Origin: Desulfobacteraceae bacterium
Lineage (GTDB): Bacteria; Desulfobacterota; Desulfobacteria; Desulfobacterales; JAABSP01
Direction of reading: 5' to 3'
NCBI GenBank assembly: GCA_011390065.1
Contig: JAABTD010000023.1
Location: forward strand, 1-35,275
DNA length: 35,275 bases
The notes below the pieces were generated by a model. The model was not told the origin of the DNA and made no database searches. It was given only the letters and a program-made list of their open reading frames with translations. Of this stretch, positions 16,270-25,941 are shown piece after piece (within the stretch, counting starts at the first letter, position 1; the number at the start of each line of letters is the position of its first letter). The position numbers were made by a program, and so were the translations under genes.

Positions 16270-18288
16270 ATGACGTTTGTAACCCCAAAGTGGATGTCGG
16301 TTCAACCCCGAATCTCCCCTTACGCCGTTTTGTTTGCATCGGCCACCCTCCTTTTGCTCTATATGAGCAGCCGGATCCACTACCTGTTGTTTCACAGCAT
16401 CGCCGAAATGTTCAGCATCGCCATCGCCAGTGCGGTCTTTATGATTTCATGGAATTCCAGGAAATTGACAAGCGCCCCCTCCCTGGTATATCTGGGCGTC
16501 GCCTATCTGTTCATCGCGATCCTCGATCTGTTCCATACGCTTTCCTACAAGGGAATGGCGATTTTTACGGACTATGATTATTACGCCAATCAGGTGTGGA
16601 TCGCCGCACGGTATATGGAGAGTTTGACCCTGTTGTTTTTTTTTATTTTTGTCGGCGTTCGGAAACGGATCCCCTACGGCGCCGTCTTTCTCTTTTATGC
16701 CGCTTTGACGGGGCTGATCCTCTCTGCGATTTTCCATTGGCGGATATTTCCCGTCTGTTTTGTGGAAGGCCAGGGCCTGACCCCTTTTAAAAAGATCAGT
16801 GAATACATTATCTGCCTGATCCTGGCAGGCGCGCTGACAGCAGCTCACAGCAATCGGGGCGCCTTCAGCCATGATGTTTATCGATTGCTGGCAGGGTCCA
16901 TTCTCCTGACCATCGGCGGCGAACTGGCTTTTACGTTTTACATCAGCAACTACGGGTTTTCCAATCTGGTCGGACATTTTTTGAAAATCGGGTCTTTCTA
17001 TCTCATTTACAAAGCCATCATCGAGACCAGCCTCAGAAGCCCTTTTGATGTTATTTTTCGAAAACTTACGGAAAGTGAACAGCAGTACCGAAATCTTTTC
17101 AACATGGCCCTGGTCGGCATCTTCCGCACCAGCATGGACGGCGCCAGAGTCCTGACGGCCAATCCGGCGGCGGCCGCCATCTCGGGTTACGATTCCGTGG
17201 ATCACTTGATCGCCGAATTTGTCCCCCGCAACGCCTGGGCCGATCCAAGTCAACGGGCGGCGCTGATGGCGCGCCTGGAAAAAGGCGAGCAGGTGGACTA
17301 TGTCGAAACGGTGCTGATGGACCGAGGCGGGCATGAGAGACAAGTGGCCCTGAGCATTGCGCCTTATCCTGAAGCCGGTTATATGGAAGGCGCGGTCCTG
17401 GACATCACCGAGGCTGTGGAGAGCAAGCGGCGCATGGCCGAAGCCGCCGAGCAGGCGGCTCTGCAGCGGGGCAAGATCGAGATGGCCGGCAGCGTTCTCC
17501 ACGACATCGGCAATGCCGCCACCAGTTTGGGAACCCGGGCGACCCGCATTCTGGGAGAGGCGGACTGGGTGGAGATCCAGGAACTGGGCAACCTCCAGGA
17601 GATGGTGAAACGGCAACAGGCCGCCTTTGCCGGGGCCCTGGGATCCGACAAAGCCGAGGCTCTGATCGCGTTTCTCAGGGAACTCAGAAACAGCATGACG
17701 GACCGGCGCCGGCAGCTGCTGGACGATTGCGCCGCCGTCTCCAAGACCGTGAGCCACATCAACGAAATTCTGCACCTGCAGCGGCGATACGCCGTGGAGG
17801 GGGGCGGGGGGCGATTATCCCTGAACATGATCGAACTGGTGGAAGACGCCCTGGCCATGACATGGGCCGGGTTGCAGAAACGGTCCATCGCCCTGGAACG
17901 GCGTTTCCACCGTCCTTTGCCTGCGGTGTCGGGAGATCGCACTCGTCTGATTCAAGTGCTCATCAATCTCCTGAAGAACGCGGGGGAGGCTTTTGACGCC
18001 AGCGACCGGCAAGAAGGGCGGCAACTGATCATCGACATCCAGGAGAGGGCGGGCGGAGCCGTCCGAATCGTCATCCGGGACAACGCCGTCGGTTTCGACA
18101 GTGAACAGATGGAGCGCTTTTTCGAACGCGGATTCAGCACCAAAAACCGATCGTCGGGGATGGGGCTTCAGCAGTGCCGGGACATCATCGTCTCCCATGG
18201 CGGGACGCTGCAGCTCGAGACGGCTGGAGTGGGGAGAGGAGCGAGCGCAATCATTGAACTGCCGGGCATGGAGGAGATGACCGAATGA
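16270..18288 (+). CDS. MASE3-PAS sensor histidine kinase
   Basis: The track's 939-aa frame begins antisense to plsY. The real start is ATG 16270 (MTFVTPKWM; 672 aa) or ATG 16294 (MSVQPRIS). Residues to about 245 are a multi-helix MASE3 sensor with the typical AILDLFHTLSYKGM. A PAS domain follows (about 255-375; YRNLFNMALVGIFRTS). The dimerisation helix carries GSVLHDIGNAATSLG near 405, with a probable phosphorylated His in HDIGN. The ATPase domain has an N box (LINLLKNAGEAFDA), a G1 variant (DNAVGFD, where Ala replaces the usual Gly) and GMGLQQCRDIIVSHGG. It overlaps the next gene by ATGA. The signal is unknown. Confidence 0.88.
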   Translation: MTFVTPKWMSVQPRISPYAVLFASATLLLLYMSSRIHYLLFHSIAEMFSIAIASAVFMISWNSRKLTSAPSLVYLGVAYLFIAILDLFHTLSYKGMAIFTDYDYYANQVWIAARYMESLTLLFFFIFVGVRKRIPYGAVFLFYAALTGLILSAIFHWRIFPVCFVEGQGLTPFKKISEYIICLILAGALTAAHSNRGAFSHDVYRLLAGSILLTIGGELAFTFYISNYGFSNLVGHFLKIGSFYLIYKAIIETSLRSPFDVIFRKLTESEQQYRNLFNMALVGIFRTSMDGARVLTANPAAAAISGYDSVDHLIAEFVPRNAWADPSQRAALMARLEKGEQVDYVETVLMDRGGHERQVALSIAPYPEAGYMEGAVLDITEAVESKRRMAEAAEQAALQRGKIEMAGSVLHDIGNAATSLGTRATRILGEADWVEIQELGNLQEMVKRQQAAFAGALGSDKAEALIAFLRELRNSMTDRRRQLLDDCAAVSKTVSHINEILHLQRRYAVEGGGGRLSLNMIELVEDALAMTWAGLQKRSIALERRFHRPLPAVSGDRTRLIQVLINLLKNAGEAFDASDRQEGRQLIIDIQERAGGAVRIVIRDNAVGFDSEQMERFFERGFSTKNRSSGMGLQQCRDIIVSHGGTLQLETAGVGRGASAIIELPGMEEMTE

Positions 18289-19877
18289 AGCATATGGCAA
18301 AAGATCTTTACAATGACCGGGTGCTGGTGATCGACGACGAGGAGACGGTTCGGGACAGTTTCCGGGAGATTCTCGTTCCCCGGCGACGGGATGTCCGGGG
18401 TCTGGAACGGGCCAGCAGCGCTCTGTTCGACGACGGCCCGCCTGCCCCCCGGAAAGGACAGACCGTCGCCATGGCGGCCTTCGACCTGACCGAAGCAGCC
18501 ACGGGGTTGGAGGGTCTGGAAGCGGTGAAACGGGCTGTGGCGGCGGATGCGCCCTTTGCCGCTATTTTCGTGGATATGCGGATGCCGGGCTGGGATGGTC
18601 TCCGGACCGTGGAGAAAATCCGGGAGATCGATGCCAGGGCCGAGATCATCTTGGTGACGGCGTACAGCGATTTCGGCATCGATGAAGTGGTGCAGCGGGC
18701 CGGAATGAATGTCAGCTACCACTGCAAGCCCTTTTCCGTGGAGGAGATCCGTCAGATCGCCGCCAAAGCCGTCTACGAATGGAACCGGGCCCGCAATCTG
18801 GAAGAACTCATCGAGGTGATTTCCCATTTCAGGGCCCACCGGTGGGAGTTGGACTCTCTGCTCTGGAACATTCTCCGGCAGACGGGCGAAATCGTCCGGA
18901 CCCCCTCCGCCATGTTGGCGGAAAAGGACGAACAGACCGGTCGATACCGGCGGCTGATGGGCATCGGCGATCTGGCGGACCCGGCAGCGGCCGATGCACG
19001 CCTGGAAATGATGCCTGAGTTGTCGCGAGGAACGGATGTCCGAACTGACGGGCATGCCCTTTTCCGGGTGGGGCGATACGTCATCCTCACCCTCCTGGAG
19101 GGGGGCGCGCCAGCCATCGACAAGGAGCGGATCTACCTCGCCCGCCTTTTTCTGGAACAGGCGGCCCTGGCCATCGATAACGTTGATCTCCAGGAGACGC
19201 TGATCCGCCGGGAGAAGCTGTCGGCTGTCGGCCAGGCCATCAGCATGCTGGCCCACGATCTGCGGGGCCCCATCGGCGGCATCTGTCAGGGAATAGAAAT
19301 GCTGGAAGCCGTTTCGGATGATCCGGTTCAGAAGCGGGATCTGCATCGAATGCTGCTCAATGAGGCCCGGCGTTCCTTGTCCATGGTCAATGATCTTCTC
19401 GACTTCACCCGGAACGCGCCGATGACAAAATCGCCGGTGGATGTCGCGCAGTTGCTGGCGGCAGTGTCGGCGGCGGCGGCGTCGCATCTGGATGAGTTGG
19501 GGATTCCGCTGCGGATCAAAACCCATGGGGTTTCCGAATTCAACGCTGATGAAAGCAAGGTCCGTCGCATTCTGCTGAATCTGGTCTTAAACGCTGCAGA
19601 AGCCCTTCATGGGGCAAAGACGCCCGACCCCCGCATCGCGCTTTCCGCCGGACGTGAAAATGACGCCGTCATTTTCCGGGTGGCGGACAACGGTCCGGGC
19701 ATTCCCGAGGCGATCCGCGACAAGCTCTTTGTCCCCTTCGTGACCGGCGGGAAATGCGGCGGCACGGGGCTGGGGCTGACCATCGTGGAACAGTTTGCGA
19801 CGGCCCATGGGGGGAACGTCGACTATGCGACCTCCCCCGAAGGGACTGTCTTCACCGTATGGCTGCCCTGGAAGTAG
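18285..19877 (+). CDS. Receiver-histidine kinase hybrid (response regulator first)
   Basis: The 530-aa protein has a receiver domain (about 12-165) with acidic pair DDEE at 17-20, probable phospho-acceptor Asp97 (FVDMRMPGWDG), Thr in VTAYSD and Lys in CKPFS. Between the acidic pair and Asp97 there are about 80 residues instead of the usual 40, so an extra segment is inserted. A GAF-like middle region (about 170-310) is followed by a kinase module: LAHDLRGPIGG (His box), LNLVLNAAEAL, VADNGPGIPEA and GGTGLGLTIVEQFA. It is translationally coupled to the MASE3 kinase and so is its probable phosphotransfer partner. There is no DNA-binding domain. It ends 7 bp from the convergent UPF0182 gene. Confidence 0.88.
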   Translation: MKHMAKDLYNDRVLVIDDEETVRDSFREILVPRRRDVRGLERASSALFDDGPPAPRKGQTVAMAAFDLTEAATGLEGLEAVKRAVAADAPFAAIFVDMRMPGWDGLRTVEKIREIDARAEIILVTAYSDFGIDEVVQRAGMNVSYHCKPFSVEEIRQIAAKAVYEWNRARNLEELIEVISHFRAHRWELDSLLWNILRQTGEIVRTPSAMLAEKDEQTGRYRRLMGIGDLADPAAADARLEMMPELSRGTDVRTDGHALFRVGRYVILTLLEGGAPAIDKERIYLARLFLEQAALAIDNVDLQETLIRREKLSAVGQAISMLAHDLRGPIGGICQGIEMLEAVSDDPVQKRDLHRMLLNEARRSLSMVNDLLDFTRNAPMTKSPVDVAQLLAAVSAAAASHLDELGIPLRIKTHGVSEFNADESKVRRILLNLVLNAAEALHGAKTPDPRIALSAGRENDAVIFRVADNGPGIPEAIRDKLFVPFVTGGKCGGTGLGLTIVEQFATAHGGNVDYATSPEGTVFTVWLPWK

Positions 19878-19884
19878 GCGTCGG

Positions 19885-22557
19885 TTATGCCGCGGGTTCA
19901 GCCTCTTCCTCTTCCTCCTCCGGCATCTCGGTAGGAGTGGCGGGGGGTGGAAAGGTCTGTTCCAGAATCTTTTCCGACTGCCCCCTTACCCGCACCTCGA
20001 GGTTCCGGAAGCCTTCCTCGATCGAGGTCGACATCTCCACCAGGGTGCCCTGGCTGATGATGACCCGGATGAGCTGGGGGATCTGGGTCCGGGCCGTAGA
20101 CGTCAGATAGACCGGTTGTATGTAGAGGAGGGCGTTGCCTACCGGTAAGATGATCATCCGGCCCCGGTTGATTTTGGACCCCTGCTGATCCCACAGACTC
20201 ATTTCCTGGGCAATCCGGTCGTCGTTGTCGATCAGGGAGCTGACCTGGGCCGGTCCGTAGATCTGCTGGCCCTTGGGGAAGTTGTATGTGACGATCCTGC
20301 CGTAATTGTCTTCGTCGCATCCGACGACCATCAGAGACCGCAGGTTGTCCCGGCCTATGGGACTCATGGGGGACAGGAGCATGAATTCATGCTTTCTATC
20401 TCTAAAGAGATTGATGGTCATGTAGTAAGATCTTTGCAGATCGGTTTCCACGCCGGCGAACTCCCAATGGTCCTCCTGGTGGTAGAAGCGGTCGGAGGTT
20501 TTCTGGTGGTATTTCCTGAACACGCTCATCTGAATCTCGAACATGCCTTTCGGGTAGCGCAAATGTTGCCTGACATCCTCATTCATCTCGCTCATGGGCG
20601 AGAACAACCCCGGATAGATGCGGGAATAGGCCCGGATAATGGGGTCTTTGGGATCGAAGAGATAGAATTTTATATCTCCGTGATAGGCGTCCACTACGAT
20701 TTTGACCGAGTTGCGGATATAATTGATCTGCTCCGATTCGTAATGCTGGTCTGTGTAGAAGCCGGTGTATGGATAGAGATAGGATGCGGTATAGGCGTCC
20801 TGTATCCAGAAGAACCGGTCTTTGTCCGCCACGATGTAGGGGTCGCCGTCCAGCAGCAGAAAGGGCGCCAGGTTTTCGATGGCTGTCTGGATGTTCCGGC
20901 GAATCAGAATCCGGCTGTCCTCGTTGGTTTTAGTGGTGAAAAAGATGTTTTTTTCCCTGAAATAGAGCGCGAAGATCGCTTTTTTGATCAGATTGGCCAT
21001 GGGGATGCCGCCGCGGCCCTCGTAATGCGTCACAGTGTTGTTGTCCTCCTGCGGATAGTCGATCTCTCCCTGTTCGTTGGGCGCAATGGCGTACTGATAT
21101 TTCTCCATGCCGAAATAGATGCCCGGCCGGGATATAGTGTAGGGAAGCTCCGACTGGAGCGGAAGGTTTCGGATAAACCATTCCATATCGGCATCGCCGC
21201 TCTGGGCCGCGGGACTCATGACCACGCCGTACCCATGGGTGTACTGGAGGCGTCGGTTGATCCAGCTCTGGGAGGTGGCCGGCAGCCTCCGTGTGCTGAT
21301 CTCCCGCGCCGCTATGTTCACCTGCTGATAGATGCCGTTGACGGTGTACCGGTCCACATCCACGCCGGGGAATGAATAATAGGGGCGGATGCCCTGTCGC
21401 TGTTCGTAGACTTTTCCCAGCATATCCCGATCCCAGACCGGGATGTTCCGAAGGTTTTTCTGGAGGTAAATGTCCTCGGCGACGAGTTGCATCACCGGCT
21501 TGATGTCATATTGGCGTTCTTCCACTTCTGCAAGGTTGAAGGCGTCCAGCGTGGCGTCGATGTTGTACTGGATATACGGCGCCTGGCGGACCATCTCGTT
21601 GGGTATGACGATGAACTGGTTGATCATTCTGGGAATGAACGGGGTGCGTTCCAGCCCCAGGACCAGGACAAAGGCGATGGCCAGGCCCGCAAACAACCTG
21701 CCGCCCCTCCGGAAATGGATGAATCGGATGAGCGCCAGCGAGGCGAGGGTGAAGAACAGAATTTTGAGATAGATCATCGGCAGGTTGAACCACATCTCCA
21801 CGAAACCGGGGCCGAAGAAGACGGAGGCGGGATCATCCCGGTAGAGCAGACCGTACCGCTGGAGGAAATAGCCCCACACCTGGATGCCCAGCACGATGAG
21901 CACCAGGATGGTGAGATGGATCAACGCGCCCGCGGCCAGTTTCTGATCCTCTTTATCGAGGAGACGGTTTTCGAGCCAGTAGAGGCATAGCACGCCCAGA
22001 AACAGGATGGCGAAGATGACGAGCAATTGCTGCTGGATCAAGGTATAGATGGGATAGGAAAAGAGGTAGAAGGAGATGTCCAGGCCGTAAAACGGATCTG
22101 TCAGATGTTTGCCGATGCTTTCGGTGGCCGGGGCAAAGAGATACAGAAGGGTTCGTTCCCAGATCCGGTACAGGGGAATGGCCACCAGGATGGCCAGCGC
22201 CACTGAAAGCGGGGTGTAAACTCGCATGGAGCCGGTTCGGAACAGTTTGACAATGTCCCGTCGATCCGGTTCCGGGGCGCTTTTGCCCCCTTTTTTCACT
22301 GTTTCCGTGTTGCCCAGAAATCGGGAAGCGATGCGGAAGTTGAGAAAAAAGAGGAAAAAAAAGACCACGGTCACGACCAGAAATACGAGGGAAGGATAGA
22401 TCAGGCGCTGGAAGAAATAGAAGGTGTAATCCATGGAGGCGAACCACCAGTATTCGACGATGATTTCCAGCGTCGCCCGTCGGGTCAACAGATAGGCGAG
22501 CCCTGCCAGGACAGCCAGTATGGCGAGAACCCACAGCCACTTTTTCACTCTTCGCAT
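19885..22557 (-). CDS. UPF0182 family membrane protein
   Basis: The 890-aa protein begins with a short basic tail and a transmembrane helix (WLWVLAILAVLAGLAYLLT), then EYWWFASMDYTFYFFQR. About seven transmembrane helices lie in the first 310 residues, followed by a long soluble region with IPNEMVRQAPYIQYNI, THGYGVVMSPA and IYFGMEKYQYAI, and ending in an acidic tail (PEEEEEEAEPAA). This organisation and these segments belong to COG1615/UPF0182, a widespread family without known function. The start is supported by AGGAGGAAACGC before the ATG. It appears monocistronic. Confidence 0.92.
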   Translation of the reverse strand: MRRVKKWLWVLAILAVLAGLAYLLTRRATLEIIVEYWWFASMDYTFYFFQRLIYPSLVFLVVTVVFFFLFFLNFRIASRFLGNTETVKKGGKSAPEPDRRDIVKLFRTGSMRVYTPLSVALAILVAIPLYRIWERTLLYLFAPATESIGKHLTDPFYGLDISFYLFSYPIYTLIQQQLLVIFAILFLGVLCLYWLENRLLDKEDQKLAAGALIHLTILVLIVLGIQVWGYFLQRYGLLYRDDPASVFFGPGFVEMWFNLPMIYLKILFFTLASLALIRFIHFRRGGRLFAGLAIAFVLVLGLERTPFIPRMINQFIVIPNEMVRQAPYIQYNIDATLDAFNLAEVEERQYDIKPVMQLVAEDIYLQKNLRNIPVWDRDMLGKVYEQRQGIRPYYSFPGVDVDRYTVNGIYQQVNIAAREISTRRLPATSQSWINRRLQYTHGYGVVMSPAAQSGDADMEWFIRNLPLQSELPYTISRPGIYFGMEKYQYAIAPNEQGEIDYPQEDNNTVTHYEGRGGIPMANLIKKAIFALYFREKNIFFTTKTNEDSRILIRRNIQTAIENLAPFLLLDGDPYIVADKDRFFWIQDAYTASYLYPYTGFYTDQHYESEQINYIRNSVKIVVDAYHGDIKFYLFDPKDPIIRAYSRIYPGLFSPMSEMNEDVRQHLRYPKGMFEIQMSVFRKYHQKTSDRFYHQEDHWEFAGVETDLQRSYYMTINLFRDRKHEFMLLSPMSPIGRDNLRSLMVVGCDEDNYGRIVTYNFPKGQQIYGPAQVSSLIDNDDRIAQEMSLWDQQGSKINRGRMIILPVGNALLYIQPVYLTSTARTQIPQLIRVIISQGTLVEMSTSIEEGFRNLEVRVRGQSEKILEQTFPPPATPTEMPEEEEEEAEPAA

Positions 22558-22889
22558 GCGTTTCCTCCTCGCGTATGGGGGTGACGGCGATCATTAAAAA
22601 ATGATGATAAAAATCAGACTCATCCTAACAGAGGTCGCCGCTATTTTCAAGCAAGTTTCGCGAGGTCTTGCCGATCCCATCCCGGCGCCTCTTTGCCTGG
22701 ATCAAGCGGCGCGGCCCATCGGATGGACGGAAAAGATCGGGCGATGATCCGTTATGGACTTGATCTGTTTTGTGAATTGGCAGTATGGTGGGAAGGCAGT
22801 GCCGATTTGCGGAAAAGAATTGAAAGGGGCCCGAAAAAGATCGATGCCCCATTGACAGCAACAGAAGGGGCGTTCAAACAGGGGAAGCC
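22558..22889. other. Intergenic region without a supported gene
   Basis: The 332 bp between the divergent UPF0182 and LEA-lipoprotein genes hold two overlapping opposite ORFs (22625-22861 minus, 22693-22893 plus). Neither shows a ribosome site, recognisable motif or coding character, and I reject both. The part near UPF0182 contains an AT-rich TCATTAAAAAATGATGATAA, which could hold its promoter. A candidate promoter for the lipoprotein is listed separately. Confidence 0.6.
22760..22789 (+). promoter_or_regulatory. Candidate promoter for the LEA/WHy lipoprotein
   Basis: TTGATC (22760-22765) and TATGGT (22784-22789) are 18 bp apart, about 100 nt before the start codon. The spacing is acceptable and both hexamers deviate by one or two bases. 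TTGACA at 22853 has no matching -10. Confidence 0.35.
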
Positions 22890-23720
22890 ATGATGCGGAC
22901 GACGATTTTAGGGATGGCGTGGGTGACTGCGCTGCTGCTGGCCGGCGGGTGCGCGACGCTTCGGGGCATCGCCCAGAAGCCGGAGGTCCAGTTTGCCGGG
23001 GTCTCCCTGGAGCATATGACCCTCTTCGAGGCAACGCCGGTGTTCAATTTCAAGATGACCAATCCGAACCCCGTGCGCATCTCCGCCAAGCGCATCTCCT
23101 ACAAAATGAAGATCAACGACCGGAAATTCGTCAACGGCGTGGCGGATAAAGGCAAGCGGATCGGACCCGGCGCATCGGAGATCATTTCCGTTCCCGTCAC
23201 CATCGATTATCTGGATCTGTTCGATACGTTTTCCGAACTCGACAGATCGGAGCAGATCCGCTACGAATTGTCCGGCGGCATCGATGTGGGCCCCTTCACC
23301 GTTCCCTTCGGCCACAAGGGCGCCTTGACGGCGCCCAAACTGCCGAAGATATCCCTTAAGGACGTGGCGGTTTCGGATATTTCCCTGACCGGCGCCAAGG
23401 TCCAACTGGTGCTCGGGATCTTGAACGACAACCCCTTTGCAGTGAAATTGAACGGTCTTGAGTACGGCGTCAAGCTCCGGGGGAAGACCTTCGCCCAGGG
23501 GGAGATGCTGACAGTGCCCCCCGTCAATGAGAACGGCGTCTCGACGGTGACCATCCCCTTGGACATTAATTTTTTCAAGCTGGGCCGTTCGGTCTATGCG
23601 TTGTTGAGAGAGGCCTCTTCCGGTTATGAATTGACCGGGGAGATGCGGTTCGACATCCCCAAACTGGGAGAAAGGCGGATCCCGTTCCGTGAGGAGGGGG
23701 AGGTGTCGGTCCGCAAATAA
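22890..23720 (+). CDS. LEA type 2 / WHy domain lipoprotein
   Basis: The 276-aa protein has a lipoprotein signal peptide ending LLLAGGC with Cys21. Two similar beta-sandwich repeats follow: FEATPVFNFKMTNPNPVRISAKRISYKMKI... (about 35-145) and GAKVQLVLGILNDNPFAVKLNGLEYGVKL... (about 160-270). The N.NP..v.i..l.y.v pattern is characteristic of LEA14/WHy domains, found in desiccation and stress proteins and in many bacterial lipoproteins of unknown function. GGGGAAG lies just before the tandem ATGATG start. It is an outer- or inner-membrane-anchored periplasmic protein by inference. It is convergent with the kinase gene. Confidence 0.88.
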   Translation: MMRTTILGMAWVTALLLAGGCATLRGIAQKPEVQFAGVSLEHMTLFEATPVFNFKMTNPNPVRISAKRISYKMKINDRKFVNGVADKGKRIGPGASEIISVPVTIDYLDLFDTFSELDRSEQIRYELSGGIDVGPFTVPFGHKGALTAPKLPKISLKDVAVSDISLTGAKVQLVLGILNDNPFAVKLNGLEYGVKLRGKTFAQGEMLTVPPVNENGVSTVTIPLDINFFKLGRSVYALLREASSGYELTGEMRFDIPKLGERRIPFREEGEVSVRK

Positions 23721-23771
23721 ACAGAGACCGGTCAGCGAATGGGCGGCCGCTGGGCCGGGAACTGTCGAGCG

Positions 23772-25880
23772 TTACCCCGAGGCTTCGAAAAGGGCCGTTT
23801 CTTCATAGAGAAGGGTCGGTTCGTTTTTGCTGAGAACGCTGTTCCGGGACGGGGCGTCGGATAAATCGGACTCGTCCAGTCCGCCCCATTCCTCCCGGTA
23901 CATGGCGGTGAAGACGATGTCGAACAATACCTTGGAGAGGTCGTAAGCCGACAGACGGGGCGTCTCTTTCTCAAGCAGCCGCATGAGCTGTTTCTGTCGT
24001 TGGGACCGCGCTTTCAGCTGCTCGAGATCTCGCAACAGCCTCAATATCTGCGTCCGCATGCCCGGCGGCGTCTTGGGCAGATTCTCCCCTTTTTCCCAGC
24101 GCTCCCTGAGGCGGCCAACCTCCATGACAGGCGCCTTGAGAAGATTTTTCCTGTTTTTGTCGCTGTGGAAGATCACCTGGGCGTCGACGTATTTCTGGAC
24201 CTGTTTTTCGGTGTTTTTATGCTCTCGCTTGATGTCCTCCCGGATCATGACGCTCGCTTTGTCCGACAGGGAGATGGGGATCGACTTGAGCAGACCTTTT
24301 TTCTCCGACAGCTTCTCCTCGAACTCGGCAACAGCGCCGCTCCAGTACATGCGGCTGACCTCCTTGAACCCTTCGGACAGAGGCAGGTTCAATTCGGTGG
24401 TCCGCTGGATGGTTTTTTTGGTCTTGAACAACAGCTTTCGGGTATGTTCGAACAGCAGTTCTCCGGTGACGATGTTGTAGATCATGGCGATGGCGGCCTG
24501 CCAATCCTGGTAGTTGAAGACCCGGGGCAGGTCCGTCAGGGTCTGGCCCAGCAGACGGTTGGGAAAGAGATGAGACGGCGTGGCGTAAGCCGGGGTTCCG
24601 GCCAGCAGGGGTTGAGGGATTTCCTTTTCCGGATAGTCGGTAAAATCGACGGCCGTTTCAAAGTCGATGAGTCCTAAAGATGCGTCTTCGGGCGAGGCGA
24701 TGAACAGGGGATATCGGTCTTTTTCGGCGACGACGAAGAGATTGTCCGGCTTCAGATCCCGGATGGCGATCTGACGATCCCGCAGGCAGGCCAGAAGGTG
24801 GATGATGTTGTAGATGAGCCCCGACATCTGGTCTTTATTCTGTATGAACGACACGTGGTGGATATAAGACAGCACGGTTGCCCGATAGGCATCGACCTCC
24901 TCGCTGTTTTCAAGGAGCACCTCTTTGACCATCTCATTGAATTTGAGCAGAAATTCTTCGGGAAAGGCATCGTCCAGCCGGGTCACGGTTCTCTCGGCCA
25001 GGTGATGAAGGAACCATTCCTGTTTCCGAGAGGTGGGGATTGGAAACGAAAGCCCCTGGCCTTGCATCATCTCTGAAAGATGGGTTTCGTATTGGGAATA
25101 GACCTTGTTGATGTTGAAGCAGGTGGTCAGAGCCTCGCTGCCGTATTTGTTTTCGAACGCCAGGATATCCCACAGCAGGTTGTGGGATTTGAGGATCTCC
25201 TCTCCCATCTTCCACCGGTAGACGTCCGCATCATGCATGGCCTCGACTACCTGGGAGAGGAAAGCGTATTTCGACAGGTCCATGACGAAGACGAATCCCC
25301 CGGAGATCTTGAGGAAATCCTGGTAGGCGGGCTGTTCCCGGAGCCAGGCGATGTAACGGCTCTCCAATTCCGACGGCTTCAGTTCGGCGGCGTCTTTAAA
25401 GGGATGGACTTTCCGCATGATCGCCGTCACGCCCGGCGCCACGAATTCTATTTCGGGTTCCAGTTTGACCGCGATGCGGCCTTCGGTATGAAGGCTTTCG
25501 GTGTATTCCTCGAATTTGCGGATCGGAACGGGGGGGACCTTGATCACCAGCAAATTGTCGTAGGTCACCTTGAAACAGGTGCTTTTACTCCCCTTGGTTC
25601 TGGAGCCGGTCCGGCTCCTGCTGCGGCTCCGGGTGTTGGGGTTCTCGCCGATGATCCCAACGCTCATGCGGCGGCGTTCCCATTTGTCGTTTTTTTTAAC
25701 GCGCAGTTCGTAGGTCAGGTCCGGGCCGTCATCTTCGCCGCTGATCTGCGTTGCCCGGACCTTCGCATCCGGGTCGGCGCCGCACTGATGTTTGAAGAGT
25801 TTCAGAAAAAGTCCGATGACGGCTGCCCGCTCAGGGTCGGGTCTGGCGTTTCCAACAAATCGTATTTGGTCTGTATCCAT
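23772..25880 (-). CDS. Atypical eukaryotic-like protein kinase with large internal insert
   Basis: In this 702-aa protein I see kinase landmarks: a Ser/Gly/basic loop (RSRSRSRTGSRTKGSKS, 84-100) in the place of the glycine-rich loop, Lys114 in NLLVIKVPP (beta-3 lysine), a hinge-like GGFVFVMDL near 200, the catalytic loop IAIRDLKPDNLFVV (Asp375, Lys377, Asn380), DFE at 406 instead of DFG, and an activation-segment end AGTPAYATPSHLFP. About 260 residues separate Lys114 and Asp375 where about 100 are usual, so roughly 150 residues are inserted, probably after the hinge. The C-terminal 200 residues are helical and charged. There is no transmembrane segment. It may be an active Ser/Thr kinase; the substrate is unknown. 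A winged-helix gene lies upstream on the same strand. Confidence 0.75.
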   Translation of the reverse strand: MDTDQIRFVGNARPDPERAAVIGLFLKLFKHQCGADPDAKVRATQISGEDDGPDLTYELRVKKNDKWERRRMSVGIIGENPNTRSRSRSRTGSRTKGSKSTCFKVTYDNLLVIKVPPVPIRKFEEYTESLHTEGRIAVKLEPEIEFVAPGVTAIMRKVHPFKDAAELKPSELESRYIAWLREQPAYQDFLKISGGFVFVMDLSKYAFLSQVVEAMHDADVYRWKMGEEILKSHNLLWDILAFENKYGSEALTTCFNINKVYSQYETHLSEMMQGQGLSFPIPTSRKQEWFLHHLAERTVTRLDDAFPEEFLLKFNEMVKEVLLENSEEVDAYRATVLSYIHHVSFIQNKDQMSGLIYNIIHLLACLRDRQIAIRDLKPDNLFVVAEKDRYPLFIASPEDASLGLIDFETAVDFTDYPEKEIPQPLLAGTPAYATPSHLFPNRLLGQTLTDLPRVFNYQDWQAAIAMIYNIVTGELLFEHTRKLLFKTKKTIQRTTELNLPLSEGFKEVSRMYWSGAVAEFEEKLSEKKGLLKSIPISLSDKASVMIREDIKREHKNTEKQVQKYVDAQVIFHSDKNRKNLLKAPVMEVGRLRERWEKGENLPKTPPGMRTQILRLLRDLEQLKARSQRQKQLMRLLEKETPRLSAYDLSKVLFDIVFTAMYREEWGGLDESDLSDAPSRNSVLSKNEPTLLYEETALFEASG

Positions 25881-25941
25881 CGCGTTAGCGGGGCCGCCTC
25901 ATCTGAGATCGCTGGGAAGTGTGCTTTTTTTTATCGAGCCA

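Noticed and set aside
22625-22893. Two opposed ORFs in the UPF0182-LEA gap
   Set aside because: They overlap each other on opposite strands, and neither has a ribosome site or recognisable protein features. The plus ORF overlaps the start of the lipoprotein gene.
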